Shown: positions 51,699 through 62,756, counted from the stretch's first letter. The stretch is 64,000 nucleotides of DNA from Brevibacterium zhoupengii (GCF_021117425.1 NZ_CP088298.1:2108001-2172000); one strand, 5' to 3'. The notes: generated from the letters alone by a model not told the origin. Made by a program: numbers and translations.

Positions 51699-52388
51699 CT
51701 AGGCCTGTGCCGTGTACACGGCGTTCTCAGCAGGCTGGACGACGACGAAGCCGGGACCGTGGAAGGCAAGCTGAACCGATTCACCCGAACCACGGCCGAA
51801 GAACGTCCCGACGCTGACATCGGTCTTGATCTGCGGGGCCAAAGACGAGGACCAGCACACCGCAGCCTGCGGATCGACGAAGGTCGGCTGCTGTGAGCAG
51901 TCGAGGACCATCGGCTCGCCCTTACAGCAGATGGCGGCCGTACCCACACCGTTGAGCTCGAGGTTGAACAGTCCCGAACCGCTGGCCATGGCACCGATTC
52001 CGCCCTTGATTCTCTTGATCTCCCAGTTGAGAGCATCGTCGAAGGCCAGCAGATTCGAGGTGTTGACGGTCAACGCATCCTGCTGACCTTCGAGGGCCAT
52101 CATGAAGATGTTCGAGGCCTCACGAGCGAAGAAGACTTCGCCATGGCCTTCGACCTTCATCACATTCCCACCCTCGCCGGTGGCGGCCTTCTTCATGAAC
52201 TGACCCACTGACTTCGAACCCTGGTGAGTGAAGCGGACATCGCCCTGATAGGCGACCATGGCCCCCTTCGTCGCGATCATGGGGGCGTTGGGGTTGATCA
52301 CGGTGCGCAGCATCTTGTTCGACTGCAGAGTCCAGCGCTCCTGGTTCTGAATCTCCGCATTCCGCTTCGAAAAGAGTTCGCTTCTCAT
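51699..52388 (-). CDS. AIM24 family protein
   Basis: A 229-residue beta-rich protein. MIATKGAMVAYQGDVRF, GGNVMKVEGHGEVFFA, GSGLFNLELNGVG and the final FHGPGFVVVQ match the AIM24 (formerly DUF124) family, a TRAP-like beta fold with repeated GxG turns. Function in bacteria is unknown; the yeast relative affects mitochondrial membrane organisation. It has its own ATG and lies 123 bases downstream of valS on the same strand. Confidence 0.88.
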   Translation of the reverse strand: MRSELFSKRNAEIQNQERWTLQSNKMLRTVINPNAPMIATKGAMVAYQGDVRFTHQGSKSVGQFMKKAATGEGGNVMKVEGHGEVFFAREASNIFMMALEGQQDALTVNTSNLLAFDDALNWEIKRIKGGIGAMASGSGLFNLELNGVGTAAICCKGEPMVLDCSQQPTFVDPQAAVCWSSSLAPQIKTDVSVGTFFGRGSGESVQLAFHGPGFVVVQPAENAVYTAQA

Positions 52389-52511
52389 TGTGCAAGGGCC
52401 TTTCGTCCATGAAGAAGATCTTGAGTACTTCAGCTGTCGAGTCCATCGTATGCGTCCGAACCCGCAGATGCCTGGAAGTTCCTGTTCTGATCTTGGAACA
52501 AGCGCGCAGGA

Positions 52512-55157
52512 TCAGTCCTGTTCGATGAAGTCGATCGCGGCCACCGTGATCTCCTCACCCTTCTCCTCCGTGACGAGCTCCTGGATACGTCCGGCAGCCT
52601 TCAGATCGCCCTCGGCGCTGCCGATTGCGGAGACTATTGCTGCCGGGGCTTGGATGGTCAGGCTGCGCACCTGCGTCTTCTGAGAGACCTTTGCCTCAGT
52701 CTTCGTTCGCCGAATCTCGGTGAGCACCGAGGCGACAGACACGAGCAGATCTGGATCCACGGACGAATCAGGCTGTGTCAGGCGCTCGTCTCCGGGCCAC
52801 GGTGACCTGTGCACGGAGCCGGTCCGCCACCAGGACCACACCTCTTCGGTCACGAAGGGCATGAACGGGGCGAACAGACGAAGCAGGACATCGAGCGCAG
52901 TCGCGAGGGTGACGTGGGCAGAGCGCTGATCGTCGTCGCCGGTGGCACCGTATGACCGGTCTTTGACAAGCTCGACGTAGTCATCGGTGAACTCCCAGAA
53001 GAAGCTCTCCGCGGCACGTAGCGCGTGCGCATAGTCGTAGGCGGCCATGTGCGTCGAAGCGGTATCGACCACCTCGGCGAGTTTCTTCAGCAGCGCCCGA
53101 TCGAGATCGTGGGTCACCGAATCGAGCTGACCGACGAGACCGGAGTGCACGCCCTGCGCGAGTGCGAACTTCGAAGCATTGAGCAGCTTCATGGCCAGTC
53201 GGCGCCCGATCTGCATCTGTGTCACGTCATAGGCGGTGTCGGCACCGAGTTTGGCACTGGCAGCCCAGTAGCGGACGGCGTCCGGGCCAAATCCCGGCTT
53301 CGTCTCGGCGAGGATGTCGGTGGGGACAACGACGTTGCCCTTCGACTTCGACATCTTCTTGCGGTCGGGATCGAGGATCCATCCGGACAAGCCAGCATGC
53401 TTCCACGGCGCGGCGTCGTTGAGCGAGTTCGCGCGGACCACTGTGGAGAACAGCCAGGTGCGGATGATGTCGTGGCCCTGGGGCCGCAGATCGAAGGGGA
53501 AGACCTTGGAGAAGAAGTCGTCATCTCGGCTCCAGCCGCCCAGCAGCTGCGGGGTCAATGACGACGTCGCCCAGGTGTCGAGCACGTCCGGGTCGGCGGT
53601 GAACCCGTTGGGCACATCTCGTTGGTCGGCCGTGAATCCGGCGGGCACCTCGGCGATGGGATCGACGGGAAGGGACTGGGGGACGATCGGATCCGTGTAG
53701 TCAGGTTCTCCATCTGAATCCAAGCGATACCACAGTGGGATCGGCACACCGAAGTAGCGCTGACGCGAAACGAGCCAGTCACCGTTGAGATTCTCCACCC
53801 AGTTCTCATACCGGGAGCGCATGAACGTCGGATGCCACTGGATCTCGCGTCCGCGTGCAATGAGGGCGTCGCGAAGTTCTGCCGAGCGACCGCCGTTGCG
53901 GATGTACCACTGCCGAGAGGCCACGACCTCGAGGGGCTTGTCGCCCTTTTCGTAGAACGGCACCGGGTGAGTGATGGCTTCGACCTCACCGATGAGGTCA
54001 CCAGACTCGGCGAGCATCTCAGCGATGTCCTTGCGAGCCGAGAAGGTCGTCTTCCCGGCCAGCTTCTCGTAATTGGCCACAGCGTCCGGTTTCGGCGACG
54101 CCGCGATCCACTCGGGGACCTCGAGGTTGAGTCGACCACCGCGGTTGATGACCGCACGCGTGGGCAGATCGAGTTCGCGCCACCAGGTGACGTCGGTGAG
54201 GTCGCCGAAGGTGCAGACCATGGCAATGCCCGTGCCCTTGTCCGACTTCGCGAGCTCATGGGCCCGGACCTCGACGCTGACGCCGAACAGCGGCGAGACG
54301 ACTCTGGTGCCGAACGAGGCGGTGTAGCGCTCGTCTTCCGGATGAGCCACGAGTGCCACGACTGCGGGAATGAGCTCCGGGCGGGAGGTGAGGATGATGA
54401 TCGGATCCGTCGAGGTGTCCGCGAGACCATCGGCCCTTTCGGGGTAGAAATTCACCTTATGGTAGGCGCCGTCCTTCTCACGATCTTCGAGCTCGGCCTG
54501 CGCGACAGCGGTGCCGAACGTGACGTCCCACATGGTGGGGGCGTCCTGCGAGTAGGCATGACCGTTGGCGAGATCGGTGAGGAAGGCCTTCTGGCTGACA
54601 GAGCGGGAGGTGTCGTCAATGGTCCGGTAGGTGTACTTCCAATCCACGGACAGGCCGGTGGACCGGAAGAGCTCCTCGAAGACGTGCTCGTCCTCAGCGG
54701 ACAGCTTTTCGCAGAGCTCGATGAAGTTCTGGCGCGAGACCTTGACGAAGTCACGCGAGTTCTTCGCAGGCTTCTCCGGTGGCACGAAGTCAGGATCGTA
54801 ACTCTGGGTGGGCTCGCAGGTGACCCCGTAATAGTTCTGGACGCGACGTTCCGTCGGCAGGCCGTTGTCGTCCCAGCCCAAGGGATAGAACACATTCTTT
54901 CCCTGCATGCGCTGATAGCGGGCGATGATGTCGGTCTGCGTATAGGAGAAGACGTGCCCGACGTGCAGGGAGCCCGAAGCTGTGGGCGGGGGAGTGTCGA
55001 TCGAATAGACCTGCTCACGATCCGTATCGACGTCGAAGGCATAGACCCCGTTGTCGCTCCACGCGGCATCCCATTTGTCGCGAAGTCCCTCGAGAGCCGG
55101 CTTATCCGGCAGGTTCACTGACTCGTGCGTCGAGTCCGAAAAGGCAGGTGTGTTCAT
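52512..55157 (-). CDS. valS: Valyl-tRNA synthetase
   Basis: An 881-residue class I synthetase that charges tRNA-Val and edits misactivated threonine. The HIGH motif is HVGH (65-68) and KMSKS is at 601-605. YPLGWDDNGLPTERRVQNYYG is a variant typical of the second ValRS type (related to archaeal and rickettsial forms), where standard bacterial proteins have a different reading. No long C-terminal coiled-coil arm is evident after the anticodon-binding domain; the protein ends AAIDFIEQD. The ATG at 55157 gives a normal N-terminus, though its ribosome site is weak. Confidence 0.95.
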   Translation of the reverse strand: MNTPAFSDSTHESVNLPDKPALEGLRDKWDAAWSDNGVYAFDVDTDREQVYSIDTPPPTASGSLHVGHVFSYTQTDIIARYQRMQGKNVFYPLGWDDNGLPTERRVQNYYGVTCEPTQSYDPDFVPPEKPAKNSRDFVKVSRQNFIELCEKLSAEDEHVFEELFRSTGLSVDWKYTYRTIDDTSRSVSQKAFLTDLANGHAYSQDAPTMWDVTFGTAVAQAELEDREKDGAYHKVNFYPERADGLADTSTDPIIILTSRPELIPAVVALVAHPEDERYTASFGTRVVSPLFGVSVEVRAHELAKSDKGTGIAMVCTFGDLTDVTWWRELDLPTRAVINRGGRLNLEVPEWIAASPKPDAVANYEKLAGKTTFSARKDIAEMLAESGDLIGEVEAITHPVPFYEKGDKPLEVVASRQWYIRNGGRSAELRDALIARGREIQWHPTFMRSRYENWVENLNGDWLVSRQRYFGVPIPLWYRLDSDGEPDYTDPIVPQSLPVDPIAEVPAGFTADQRDVPNGFTADPDVLDTWATSSLTPQLLGGWSRDDDFFSKVFPFDLRPQGHDIIRTWLFSTVVRANSLNDAAPWKHAGLSGWILDPDRKKMSKSKGNVVVPTDILAETKPGFGPDAVRYWAASAKLGADTAYDVTQMQIGRRLAMKLLNASKFALAQGVHSGLVGQLDSVTHDLDRALLKKLAEVVDTASTHMAAYDYAHALRAAESFFWEFTDDYVELVKDRSYGATGDDDQRSAHVTLATALDVLLRLFAPFMPFVTEEVWSWWRTGSVHRSPWPGDERLTQPDSSVDPDLLVSVASVLTEIRRTKTEAKVSQKTQVRSLTIQAPAAIVSAIGSAEGDLKAAGRIQELVTEEKGEEITVAAIDFIEQD

Positions 55158-55295
55158 AGTTGTTGATTTTCTCACCCGGGCGCCCTGGGGCCAAACCGAT
55201 GGCTGGGCATGAGCGCGCTTCAGCAGTTCGTGGCTGTGACACACACTGAACGCGGCGTGAGATGCAGCAGTCGGCGAAAATGAGATTATTGGACC

Positions 55296-56444
55296 ATGGC
55301 GCCCTTGGACAGAATCGGATCAGAGAACCTGCCGCCCACCTCGACCGCGTGGATGAACCCTGCCCGTGCGATCGCGATCGTGGCAGTCGTGACCATCCAT
55401 TCGCTGGGGACCGTCGTCGAAGAGAACTATGCGGGCATGGGCCCAGACTGGTGGGTAGCCAACGGGTTCGATTCCGCCGCCCGCTGGTCGGTTCCCGTCT
55501 TCATCATGATTTCCGGCGCACTCGCCCTTGACCCGGTGCGCGGGAACAAACCGCGAAAGTTCCTCAGCAAACGGGTCTGGAGAATCGGGATCCCGCTCGT
55601 GTTCTGGACAGCTGTCTACGTTGTCTTTCGTCGCTTCTATCTGCTCCCGAGCGACGACGGTTGGAACCCGGGAATTGCCATCCTCACCGGGTCCCCGTTC
55701 GTCCAGCTCTACTTCCTCTACGTTCTTGCGGGCCTGACGCTGCTGACGCCGTTCTTCCGCCTGCTCAGCGTCCACGGGTCCAGGCGGCTGCAATGGGGGA
55801 CTGGGCTGATCTTCCTAGGCATCGGAATGCTCGACCAGTGGGCAAGCATCGTCTTCGACGTGGGCGAGGCCAATATCGCCACTCGGTTCCTGCCCATGGC
55901 CGGCTTCTACATCCTCGGCTGGGTCCTGCGGGATGTGGTGCTGTCCTCTCGTGGGGTTCTCCTGGCCTGGCTGGCCTTGGCAGGAGCGATTGCGATGACG
56001 ATCGTATGGGCCGGGCTCGGCCCGGGGGAGAAACCATGGATCTTTCCCTACGAATACCTCTCACCTGGCGTCGTCATCGCGTCATTGGCGGCCTACCTCC
56101 TGCTCCACCACCATATGAATAACGGTTTCCGGCTCCTGCACTGGTTCTACCCGTACTCCTTCGGGGTATTCCTGCTCCACCCGCTGCTGCTCTACCCCGT
56201 GCGCAATGAGATGGGACTGCCCACGACCGTCCCCGGTGTCATTGTTCACGCGATCGTGATGCCGATCGTCTACACGATCATCTGTGCTGCCATCACCTGG
56301 TTGGCGGTCAAGATCCCCGGTGTCCGCGCCGTGTTCGGCGAAGGGGGTCCACGCAATCCGCATTCGAAGCCGAACCCGCGCACGCCGCGGGCAACGAAAC
56401 ACACGCAGGCTCCGAAGCCGGACACCGACCCCACGTCTGCCTAG
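55296..56444 (+). CDS. Membrane acyltransferase (Acyltransferase_3 / OafA-WecH family)
   Basis: A 382-residue protein with about ten hydrophobic helices. The N-terminal NPARAIAIVAVVTIHS (catalytic-type His) and SVPVFIMISGALAL are standard for this family, which transfers acetyl or other acyl groups to extracellular sugars and polymers. The last 45 residues form a basic Pro/Lys/Thr tail in the cytoplasm. Substrate unknown. It is divergent from valS. Confidence 0.87.
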   Translation: MAPLDRIGSENLPPTSTAWMNPARAIAIVAVVTIHSLGTVVEENYAGMGPDWWVANGFDSAARWSVPVFIMISGALALDPVRGNKPRKFLSKRVWRIGIPLVFWTAVYVVFRRFYLLPSDDGWNPGIAILTGSPFVQLYFLYVLAGLTLLTPFFRLLSVHGSRRLQWGTGLIFLGIGMLDQWASIVFDVGEANIATRFLPMAGFYILGWVLRDVVLSSRGVLLAWLALAGAIAMTIVWAGLGPGEKPWIFPYEYLSPGVVIASLAAYLLLHHHMNNGFRLLHWFYPYSFGVFLLHPLLLYPVRNEMGLPTTVPGVIVHAIVMPIVYTIICAAITWLAVKIPGVRAVFGEGGPRNPHSKPNPRTPRATKHTQAPKPDTDPTSA

Positions 56445-56596
56445 AGGACGACATAGCGCACCTGGGCCGGCGCAGAACTCCGTAGACTGAAGACACAACC
56501 CCGGTGAACGGGGCGTCGCCCGACTCCGGCACGCACAGAAGCGGCTGGATCCAGAGGTTCACCGGGTATCAATGAGAAGGACGGAGAAGCACAGCG

Positions 56597-57352
56597 ATGG
56601 ACACACTCAGAGCAGTCGTCACGGGGGCGAGTTCGGGAATCGGCGCCGCAACGGTTCGCCAGCTGCGGGAGCAGGGCTGGGACGTCGTCGCGGTGGCCCG
56701 GCGGGAGGAGAAGCTGCGCGCACTGGCCGACGAGACCGGTGCCAGCTATATCGTGGCCGACCTCACCGATGACGATGCCGTTGCCTCACTCGCCGCCGAG
56801 GTGCTGGCAGGGGGACCAGTGCATTCGCTCGTTGCCAACGCCGGTGCAGCTTATGGCACCGACACGGTCGCTGAGGCCTCGGTCGACGGGTGGCGGGACA
56901 TGTTCGACGTCAACGTCCTCGGAGTCCTCCGCGTCGTCAAAGCGTTCCTGCCGGCACTGACAGATTCCGGGCGAGGAGACATCGTCGTCATGTCCTCGAC
57001 TGCCGGGCATCAGGCCTATGAAGGCGGCGGCGGTTATGTCGCGGCGAAGCACGGGACACATTCGATCGCGGCGACGCTGCGGCTCGAGCTCGCCGGCGAC
57101 CCCGTGCGGGTGATCGAAATCGCTCCCGGAATGGTCGCGACCGAAGAGTTCACTCTCAAGCGGGTCGGAGGCAGCCAGGACAAGGCCGACAAGGTCTACG
57201 AAGGGGTGGAGAATCCACTCACGGCAGAAGATGTCGCGGATGCCGTCGTCTACTCGCTGACGCGGCCACACCACTTCAACGTCGATCTGATGGTGATCAG
57301 ACCGATCGCGCAGGCCGCGCAGCACAAAGTCGCACGCCACAAAGGACTCTGA
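56597..57352 (+). CDS. Short-chain dehydrogenase/reductase
   Basis: A 251-residue SDR with cofactor motif TGASSGIG (9-16), the NAGA motif in VANAGAAYG and catalytic Tyr147-x3-Lys151 (YVAAKHG), with a Ser just before in MSSTAGH. An Arg after strand 2 (VARREEKL) suggests NADP(H). The ATG has a GAAGGACGGAGA site. Substrate cannot be told. It ends before the T-box leader of ileS. Confidence 0.9.
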   Translation: MDTLRAVVTGASSGIGAATVRQLREQGWDVVAVARREEKLRALADETGASYIVADLTDDDAVASLAAEVLAGGPVHSLVANAGAAYGTDTVAEASVDGWRDMFDVNVLGVLRVVKAFLPALTDSGRGDIVVMSSTAGHQAYEGGGGYVAAKHGTHSIAATLRLELAGDPVRVIEIAPGMVATEEFTLKRVGGSQDKADKVYEGVENPLTAEDVADAVVYSLTRPHHFNVDLMVIRPIAQAAQHKVARHKGL

Positions 57353-57409
57353 ACCCGGCGCCTGGCAGCTCAAGTGCGTCGACCGCTGCACCCCTTCGGG
57401 CGTGGAGTG

Positions 57410-57437
57410 GTCGACACCCACGGCCAAGGTATACGAT
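57410..57437 (+). promoter_or_regulatory. Candidate promoter of the ileS T-box transcript
   Basis: GTCGAC (57410-57415), 16 bases, TACGAT (57432-57437). The predicted start near 57444 would place the leader's first stem immediately at the RNA 5' end, as expected for actinobacterial ileS T-boxes. Confidence 0.5.
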
Positions 57438-57439
57438 TG

Positions 57440-57689
57440 AGGGTGCAGTGATCCGGCCATCACCGGGGAGCATCCGGAAGAACAGCGTACTCGTTCCTGA
57501 TCGACAACATCGGCAGGGGAGGGGAGCGCCCAGTAGAACCGGGCGGTTGGACCCGTCATCACTCCGGCTATGAGCGATCCTCCGATCGACTGTCTCATCC
57601 GACAGTCGTTCACGGCGGATAAGCGAGGTGGTACCGCGGCAGACATGTCGTCCTCGTGACAGTGACCGCAGTGACTCAAAAGGACGCTC
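57440..57689 (+). promoter_or_regulatory. T-box riboswitch (translational type, ultrashort Stem I) controlling ileS
   Basis: The conserved T-box core AGGTGGTACCGCG is at 57626-57638; its TGGT can pair with the ACCA end of uncharged tRNA-Ile. Near the 5' end GTGATCCGGCCATCACCGG forms a short Stem I with Ile codons ATC at 57451-57453 and 57458-57460, one of which should be the specifier. CGTCCT (57649-57654) is complementary to AGGACG (57681-57686), which contains the ribosome site. There is no T-run terminator. So uncharged tRNA-Ile should free the ribosome site and raise IleRS synthesis. This fills the 337-base gap. Confidence 0.92.
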
Positions 57690-60600
57690 ATGACGCAACC
57701 GTTGTATCCCAAGGTATCGACTTCGGCCTTCGGCCTCAGTGCCTCGCCGGACTTTCCCGCTATCGAAGACGCCGTGCTCTCCTACTGGAAACAGGACGAC
57801 ACATTCCAAGCCTCGATCGATCAGCGTGATTCTGGTGCGAACGGCTCGAACGAGTTCGTCTTCTACGACGGACCTCCCTTTGCCAACGGTCTGCCCCACT
57901 ACGGGCACCTGCTGACGGGATACGTCAAGGACGTCGTTCCCCGTTTCCAGACGATGCGCGGGAAGAAGGTCGATCGCCGTTTCGGGTGGGATACCCACGG
58001 ACTCCCCGCAGAGCTCGAAGCCGAGCGTCAGCTGGGCATCACGGACAAATCAGAGATCAGCGGAATGGGCTTGGCCGCCTTCAACGATGCCTGCCGCTCC
58101 TCCGTCCTGAAGTACACGAAGGAATGGGAAGAGTACGTCACCCGCCAGGGCCGGTGGGTTGACTTCGAGAACGACTACAAGACGCTCAATGTCGAATACA
58201 TGGAAAGTGTGATCTGGGCGTTCAAGCAGCTGTGGGACAAGGGCCTCGTCTACGAGGGCTACCGTGTTCTGCCCTACTGCTGGAAGGACCAGACCCCGCT
58301 GTCGAATCACGAGCTGCGGATGGACGACGATGTCTACAAGTCGCGCCAGGATCCGGCCGTGACGGTCGGCTACAAGCTCAAGGATTCCGACGAGTGGGTC
58401 CTCATCTGGACGACGACGCCGTGGACCGTTCCCTCCAACCAGGCAGTCGCGGTCAATCCGGAGATCCCGTTGGTCGCCGTTGTCGCAGGCGAGGACGGTG
58501 CACAGGAGCTGCAGGGCAAGACCCTGATCCTCGCCGAGGCCCGCCTCGGCGCCTATGCGCGCGAGCTGGGGGAGAACCCCGAGATGCTGCGCACCTTCTC
58601 CGGCAGTGAGCTTCTCGGTCGTGCGTACGAGCCTCCCTTCCCCTACTTCGAGAACCGTCAGGACGAGTTCGGCGAGCGAATGCACACCATCCTCGAAGCC
58701 GAATTCGTCACGACTGAGGAAGGCACGGGAATCGTCCACCAGTCGCCTGCCTTCGGTGAAGAGGACAAGGATCTCACGGACTCCTACGGCATCACCGCAG
58801 CCCGCCCTGTCGATGACGCTGGCTGCTTCGACTCCACCGTGGCCGACTACGCAGGCCAGCAGGTCTTCGAGGCCAACAAGGCGATCATCAAGGATCTGCG
58901 CAACTCCACCGGTCCGCTCACGGGCCGTTCGGCTCTGCTCATCCGTCACGAATCCTACGAACACTCCTACCCGCACTGCTGGCGCTGCCGCAATCCGCTG
59001 ATCTACCGTGCGGTGTCCTCCTGGTTCGTTCGGGTGACCGAGTTCAAGGACCGTATGGTCGAGCTCAATGAGCAGATCAACTGGGTGCCCGACAACGTCA
59101 AGCACGGGCAGTTCGGCAAATGGCTCGAGAACGCTCGGGACTGGTCGATCTCACGCAACCGCTTCTGGGGTTCACCGATCCCGGTGTGGACTTCTGATGA
59201 TCCCTCGTATCCACGCACTGATGTGTACGGCTCCCTGGCCGAGATCGAGGCCGACTTCGGTCGTCTGCCGGTCAATGACCAAGGAGAGGTCGACCTCCAC
59301 CGCCCCTGGGTTGACGACCTGGTCCGACCCAACCCAGATGATCCGACCGGCCAGTCGATGATGCGCCGTATCCCTGAGATCTTCGACGTCTGGTTCGACT
59401 CGGGCTCCATGAGCTACGCCCAGGTTCACTATCCGTTCGAGAACTCGGAATGGTTCGACAACCATTTCCCTGCTGACTTCATCGTTGAGTACGTCGGTCA
59501 GACGCGCGGATGGTTCTATCTTCTGCACGTGCTCTCCACAGCCATCTTCGACCGCCCTGCGTTCACGAACTGCATCTCCCACGGCATCGTCTTGGGCTCC
59601 GACGGGCAGAAGATGTCGAAGTCCCTGCGCAACTACCCCGACGTCAACGAGGTCTTCGACCGAGACGGCTCCGATGCGATGCGCTGGTTCCTCATGGCCT
59701 CGTCCATCCTGCGCGGCGGCAACCTCGTCGTGACAGAGCAGGGCATCCGCGACGGAGTGCGCCAGGTCGTTCTCCCGCTGTGGAACACCTGGCAGTTCTT
59801 CGCCACCTATTCCAACACGGCAGACGGAGCCGACGGTGCCAAGTCCGGCTACCGGTCAGAATCCCGCTACGACTCAAGCCAGGTGCTTGATCGGTACCTG
59901 CTGGCGAAGACCCATGACCTGATCGCTGAGTTCGCCGAAGCCATGGAGGGCCTCGACATCTGGGCCGCCTGCGAACTGGTGCGCAGCTACCTCGATATGC
60001 TCACCAACTGGTATGTCCGCCGTTCCCGTCGTCGATTCTGGGACGGGACCGAGGACACTCACGAGTCCTTCGATGTCTTCTACACCTGCCTTGAGGCCTT
60101 CTGCCGGGTCGCAGCCCCGCTGCTGCCGTTCACCGTTGAAGAGATCTACCGCGGGCTCACCGGAGAACGGTCGGTGCACCTGGCCGACTATCCGGACGCC
60201 AGCCTGTTCCCCGCCGATGACGAACTCGTCTCCGCAATGGACCTGACCCGCGATATCTGCTCCACTGCCTCGTCCGTCCGCAAGGCCAACAGACTGCGGG
60301 TGCGCCTGCCGCTGGCCAAGCTCACCGTTGCCGACGACACCGACCTGGGCAGCGAGTTCACCGACATCATCTCCGATGAGCTCAACGTCCGCGAAGTCGA
60401 GGTCCTCGATGTCGCCGAGGCTGAAGCAGCAGGTTTCTCCCTGTCGCAGAACCTGGTGGTCAACGCCCGCGCCGCCGGACCTCGTCTGGGTAAGCAGGTG
60501 CAGCAGGTGATCAAGGCCTCGAAGACCGGAGATTGGTCTGTTGCCGACGACGGTACGGTCACCAGCGGCGGAATCGACCTGGTCGAGGGCGAGTACACTC

Positions 60601-60956
60601 TGGACTCCGTGGCGCAATCGGGCACGGAGGGGATGGAGCTGGCAGCGCTCGACTCCGGCTTCCTCGCGCTCGACACTCGTGTCACCCCCGAGCTCGAAGC
60701 CGAAGGCGTCGCCCGTGACGCGGTGCGCGCCATCCAGGGCATCCGGAAGCAGTTGGATCTGCACATCTCGGATCGAATCAGAGTCGTCATCGAGGCAGAG
60801 GCCGAACTGACCGCAGCACTGACCACCCACCGGGACCTCATCGCCGGCGAAACCCTGGCCACCTCGCTCGACTTCGCCGCAGTCGACGGTCACGAGCAGG
60901 TCTTCGCTCCCGAAGAGCTGCCGTCGGGAACACGCCTGTCCGTGAGCCGGGCATGA
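57690..60956 (+). CDS. ileS: Isoleucyl-tRNA synthetase (eukaryote-like type)
   Basis: A 1088-residue class I synthetase with the HIGH motif HYGH (70-73, in [16 protein letters not shown]) and KMSKS at 641-645. The large insert is the editing domain. Its form ([20 protein letters not shown]) and length match the mycobacterial, eukaryote-like IleRS, a type reported as poorly sensitive to mupirocin. Expression is under the T-box. folC follows with a four-base overlap. Confidence 0.96.
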   Translation: MTQPLYPKVSTSAFGLSASPDFPAIEDAVLSYWKQDDTFQASIDQRDSGANGSNEFVFYDGPPFANGLPHYGHLLTGYVKDVVPRFQTMRGKKVDRRFGWDTHGLPAELEAERQLGITDKSEISGMGLAAFNDACRSSVLKYTKEWEEYVTRQGRWVDFENDYKTLNVEYMESVIWAFKQLWDKGLVYEGYRVLPYCWKDQTPLSNHELRMDDDVYKSRQDPAVTVGYKLKDSDEWVLIWTTTPWTVPSNQAVAVNPEIPLVAVVAGEDGAQELQGKTLILAEARLGAYARELGENPEMLRTFSGSELLGRAYEPPFPYFENRQDEFGERMHTILEAEFVTTEEGTGIVHQSPAFGEEDKDLTDSYGITAARPVDDAGCFDSTVADYAGQQVFEANKAIIKDLRNSTGPLTGRSALLIRHESYEHSYPHCWRCRNPLIYRAVSSWFVRVTEFKDRMVELNEQINWVPDNVKHGQFGKWLENARDWSISRNRFWGSPIPVWTSDDPSYPRTDVYGSLAEIEADFGRLPVNDQGEVDLHRPWVDDLVRPNPDDPTGQSMMRRIPEIFDVWFDSGSMSYAQVHYPFENSEWFDNHFPADFIVEYVGQTRGWFYLLHVLSTAIFDRPAFTNCISHGIVLGSDGQKMSKSLRNYPDVNEVFDRDGSDAMRWFLMASSILRGGNLVVTEQGIRDGVRQVVLPLWNTWQFFATYSNTADGADGAKSGYRSESRYDSSQVLDRYLLAKTHDLIAEFAEAMEGLDIWAACELVRSYLDMLTNWYVRRSRRRFWDGTEDTHESFDVFYTCLEAFCRVAAPLLPFTVEEIYRGLTGERSVHLADYPDASLFPADDELVSAMDLTRDICSTASSVRKANRLRVRLPLAKLTVADDTDLGSEFTDIISDELNVREVEVLDVAEAEAAGFSLSQNLVVNARAAGPRLGKQVQQVIKASKTGDWSVADDGTVTSGGIDLVEGEYTLDSVAQSGTEGMELAALDSGFLALDTRVTPELEAEGVARDAVRAIQGIRKQLDLHISDRIRVVIEAEAELTAALTTHRDLIAGETLATSLDFAAVDGHEQVFAPEELPSGTRLSVSRA

Positions 60957-62341
60957 ACGGGGGCGACAACGCCGAGCAGTCTGACTCCCAGCTCGTCCGG
61001 GTGTACGCGTCGCTGCTGGCGCGTGCAGGCGAGACCCAGATCGAGGTTCGTCTCGACGCGACCCGTCGGGCCTGTGAGCTCCTCGGCGACATTCATCAGG
61101 CGGCTCCGGTCATCACCGTGACCGGGACCAACGGCAAGACCTCGACCGCGCGGATGATCGACGCGATCGTCACCGCTCACGATCTGAGAGTGGGCCGTTT
61201 CACCAGTCCGCATCTGCATTCGGTGACTGAGCGGATCTCTGTCGACGGAGGCCCCGTGTCGGCTGAGACCTTTGTGCGCATCCACGACGAGGTCTCACCG
61301 GTGCTCGACCTCGTCGATGCTGAACTCCTCGCTGAGGGACGCGGTCGGCTGACATTCTTCGAGGCGCTGACGATCCTGGCCTTCGCGGTGTTCGCAGACG
61401 CCCCTGTCGATGTCGTCGTGACCGAGGTGGGCATGGGCGGTGAGTGGGATTCGACGAACGTTGCCGATGCCGAAGTATGTGTCTTCACGAAGATCGGCCT
61501 TGACCATCAGGCTTTCCTCGGCGACACCCTCACCGAGATCGCCACCACCAAAGCCGGAATCCTCAACCGCAGTATCGATCCGTCTCCGGCGCCCACCCCG
61601 GTGGCTGTCATCGGCACGCAGACCGAAGAAGCCCAGGACGCTCTGGACGCCGAGGTGGAGCGCCGGCAGATCCTTGCGCTGACAGAGGAACGCAGCTTCC
61701 GTCTCCTCGACCGCACCCGTGCGGTCGACGGGCAGCTCATCACCGTGCAGGGAATCCGTGATGTCTACACGGACATCTTCCTGCCGCTGCATGGGATTCA
61801 TCAGGCGCACAATGCCGCCGTCGCGCTGGTCGCGGCGGAGGCCTTCCTGAGCGACGAGGACAAACCGCTGGTTCTCGACACTGTCGCAGAGGGCCTGTCA
61901 CACGTGACGTCGCCCGGCCGCGCCGAACTTGTCCGGACAGGACCGGCCGTGGTCGTCGACGGGGCGCACAACCCCGACGCCGCTCATGTGCTGGCCGAGA
62001 CCATCACCGAGGCCTTCGACTTCGACTACACCGTGATGGTTCTGGCGATGTTCGCTGACAAGGACGTCCTCGGCGTCCTCGAAGAACTCCACCGCAGCGC
62101 CGATGTGTTCGTCGTCAGTGAAGCGCTGGACTCCCGAGCACTGGGGGCCCACGAACTCGCCGAGGCTGCGCGTGAATGGGTGGATGAGGACTCTGTGCTC
62201 GAGACGCCGGACCTCAATGCCGCCCTGATGAAGGCCATCGACCTGGCAAACAGTTCCGGTGCGACGAGCCCGGGAATTGTCGTCACCGGTTCACTGCACA
62301 CCGTCGCCGAGGCCCGCCAGCTGCTCGGAAAGGAGGACTGA
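60953..62341 (+). CDS. folC: Folylpolyglutamate synthase / dihydrofolate synthase
   Basis: A 462-residue Mur-ligase-fold enzyme that adds glutamate to dihydropteroate or folates. P-loop TGTNGKTS (57-64), [28 protein letters not shown] and [14 protein letters not shown] are all canonical. The ATG overlaps the ileS stop (ATGA), so it is probably co-expressed under the T-box transcript. The order ileS-folC-DUF4233-ndk is standard for actinobacteria. Confidence 0.95.
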   Translation: MNGGDNAEQSDSQLVRVYASLLARAGETQIEVRLDATRRACELLGDIHQAAPVITVTGTNGKTSTARMIDAIVTAHDLRVGRFTSPHLHSVTERISVDGGPVSAETFVRIHDEVSPVLDLVDAELLAEGRGRLTFFEALTILAFAVFADAPVDVVVTEVGMGGEWDSTNVADAEVCVFTKIGLDHQAFLGDTLTEIATTKAGILNRSIDPSPAPTPVAVIGTQTEEAQDALDAEVERRQILALTEERSFRLLDRTRAVDGQLITVQGIRDVYTDIFLPLHGIHQAHNAAVALVAAEAFLSDEDKPLVLDTVAEGLSHVTSPGRAELVRTGPAVVVDGAHNPDAAHVLAETITEAFDFDYTVMVLAMFADKDVLGVLEELHRSADVFVVSEALDSRALGAHELAEAAREWVDEDSVLETPDLNAALMKAIDLANSSGATSPGIVVTGSLHTVAEARQLLGKED

Positions 62342-62345
62342 GACC

Positions 62346-62711
62346 GTGAAGTCGAAGTTTCCCGTTCTCTGCGGATCGATCCTCATCTGTGAACTCTTCG
62401 TCGTCTACTTCGCGGTGCTCACCGCCTATGGGCTGGAGGTGAAGGCCGCGGGATCCCTGACGTTGGGTCAGCTCCTCCTCGGCGCTTCCGTGATTGCGGT
62501 ACTGGCGATCGTGTCGGTCGTGCTGCTTCCACGCAAGATCGGCCAGAAACGACCGGGTGTAGCACTGGGATGGGTCGTCCAGGCCCTCCTGTTGGCCTCA
62601 GGGTTCCTCATCACCTCGATGTTCTTCGTCGCAGCCATCTTCATCGCCATGTGGGCGGTGTCGGTGTACTGGTCGGCGAGGATTGACAGGGAAGTGGCCG
62701 AACGAGCCTGA
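62346..62711 (+). CDS. DUF4233 membrane protein
   Basis: A 121-residue protein with four hydrophobic helices (about 8-29, 38-60, 73-92 and 94-112). It opens with CGSILICELFVVYFAVLTAYG, matching the DUF4233 family that always follows folC in actinobacteria. The GTG lies 5 bases after the folC stop. Function unknown. Confidence 0.85.
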   Translation: MKSKFPVLCGSILICELFVVYFAVLTAYGLEVKAAGSLTLGQLLLGASVIAVLAIVSVVLLPRKIGQKRPGVALGWVVQALLLASGFLITSMFFVAAIFIAMWAVSVYWSARIDREVAERA

Positions 62712-62724
62712 ACCGCCTCGGCGA

Positions 62725-62756
62725 TTGACAGGAATGAACCTCACGGCGGTTAAACT
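62725..62756 (+). promoter_or_regulatory. Candidate ndk promoter
   Basis: A perfect -35 TTGACA (62725-62730) and -10-like TAAACT (62751-62756), but with a 20-base spacer, which is long. It lies just after the DUF4233 stop and could give ndk its own transcript. Confidence 0.5.
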
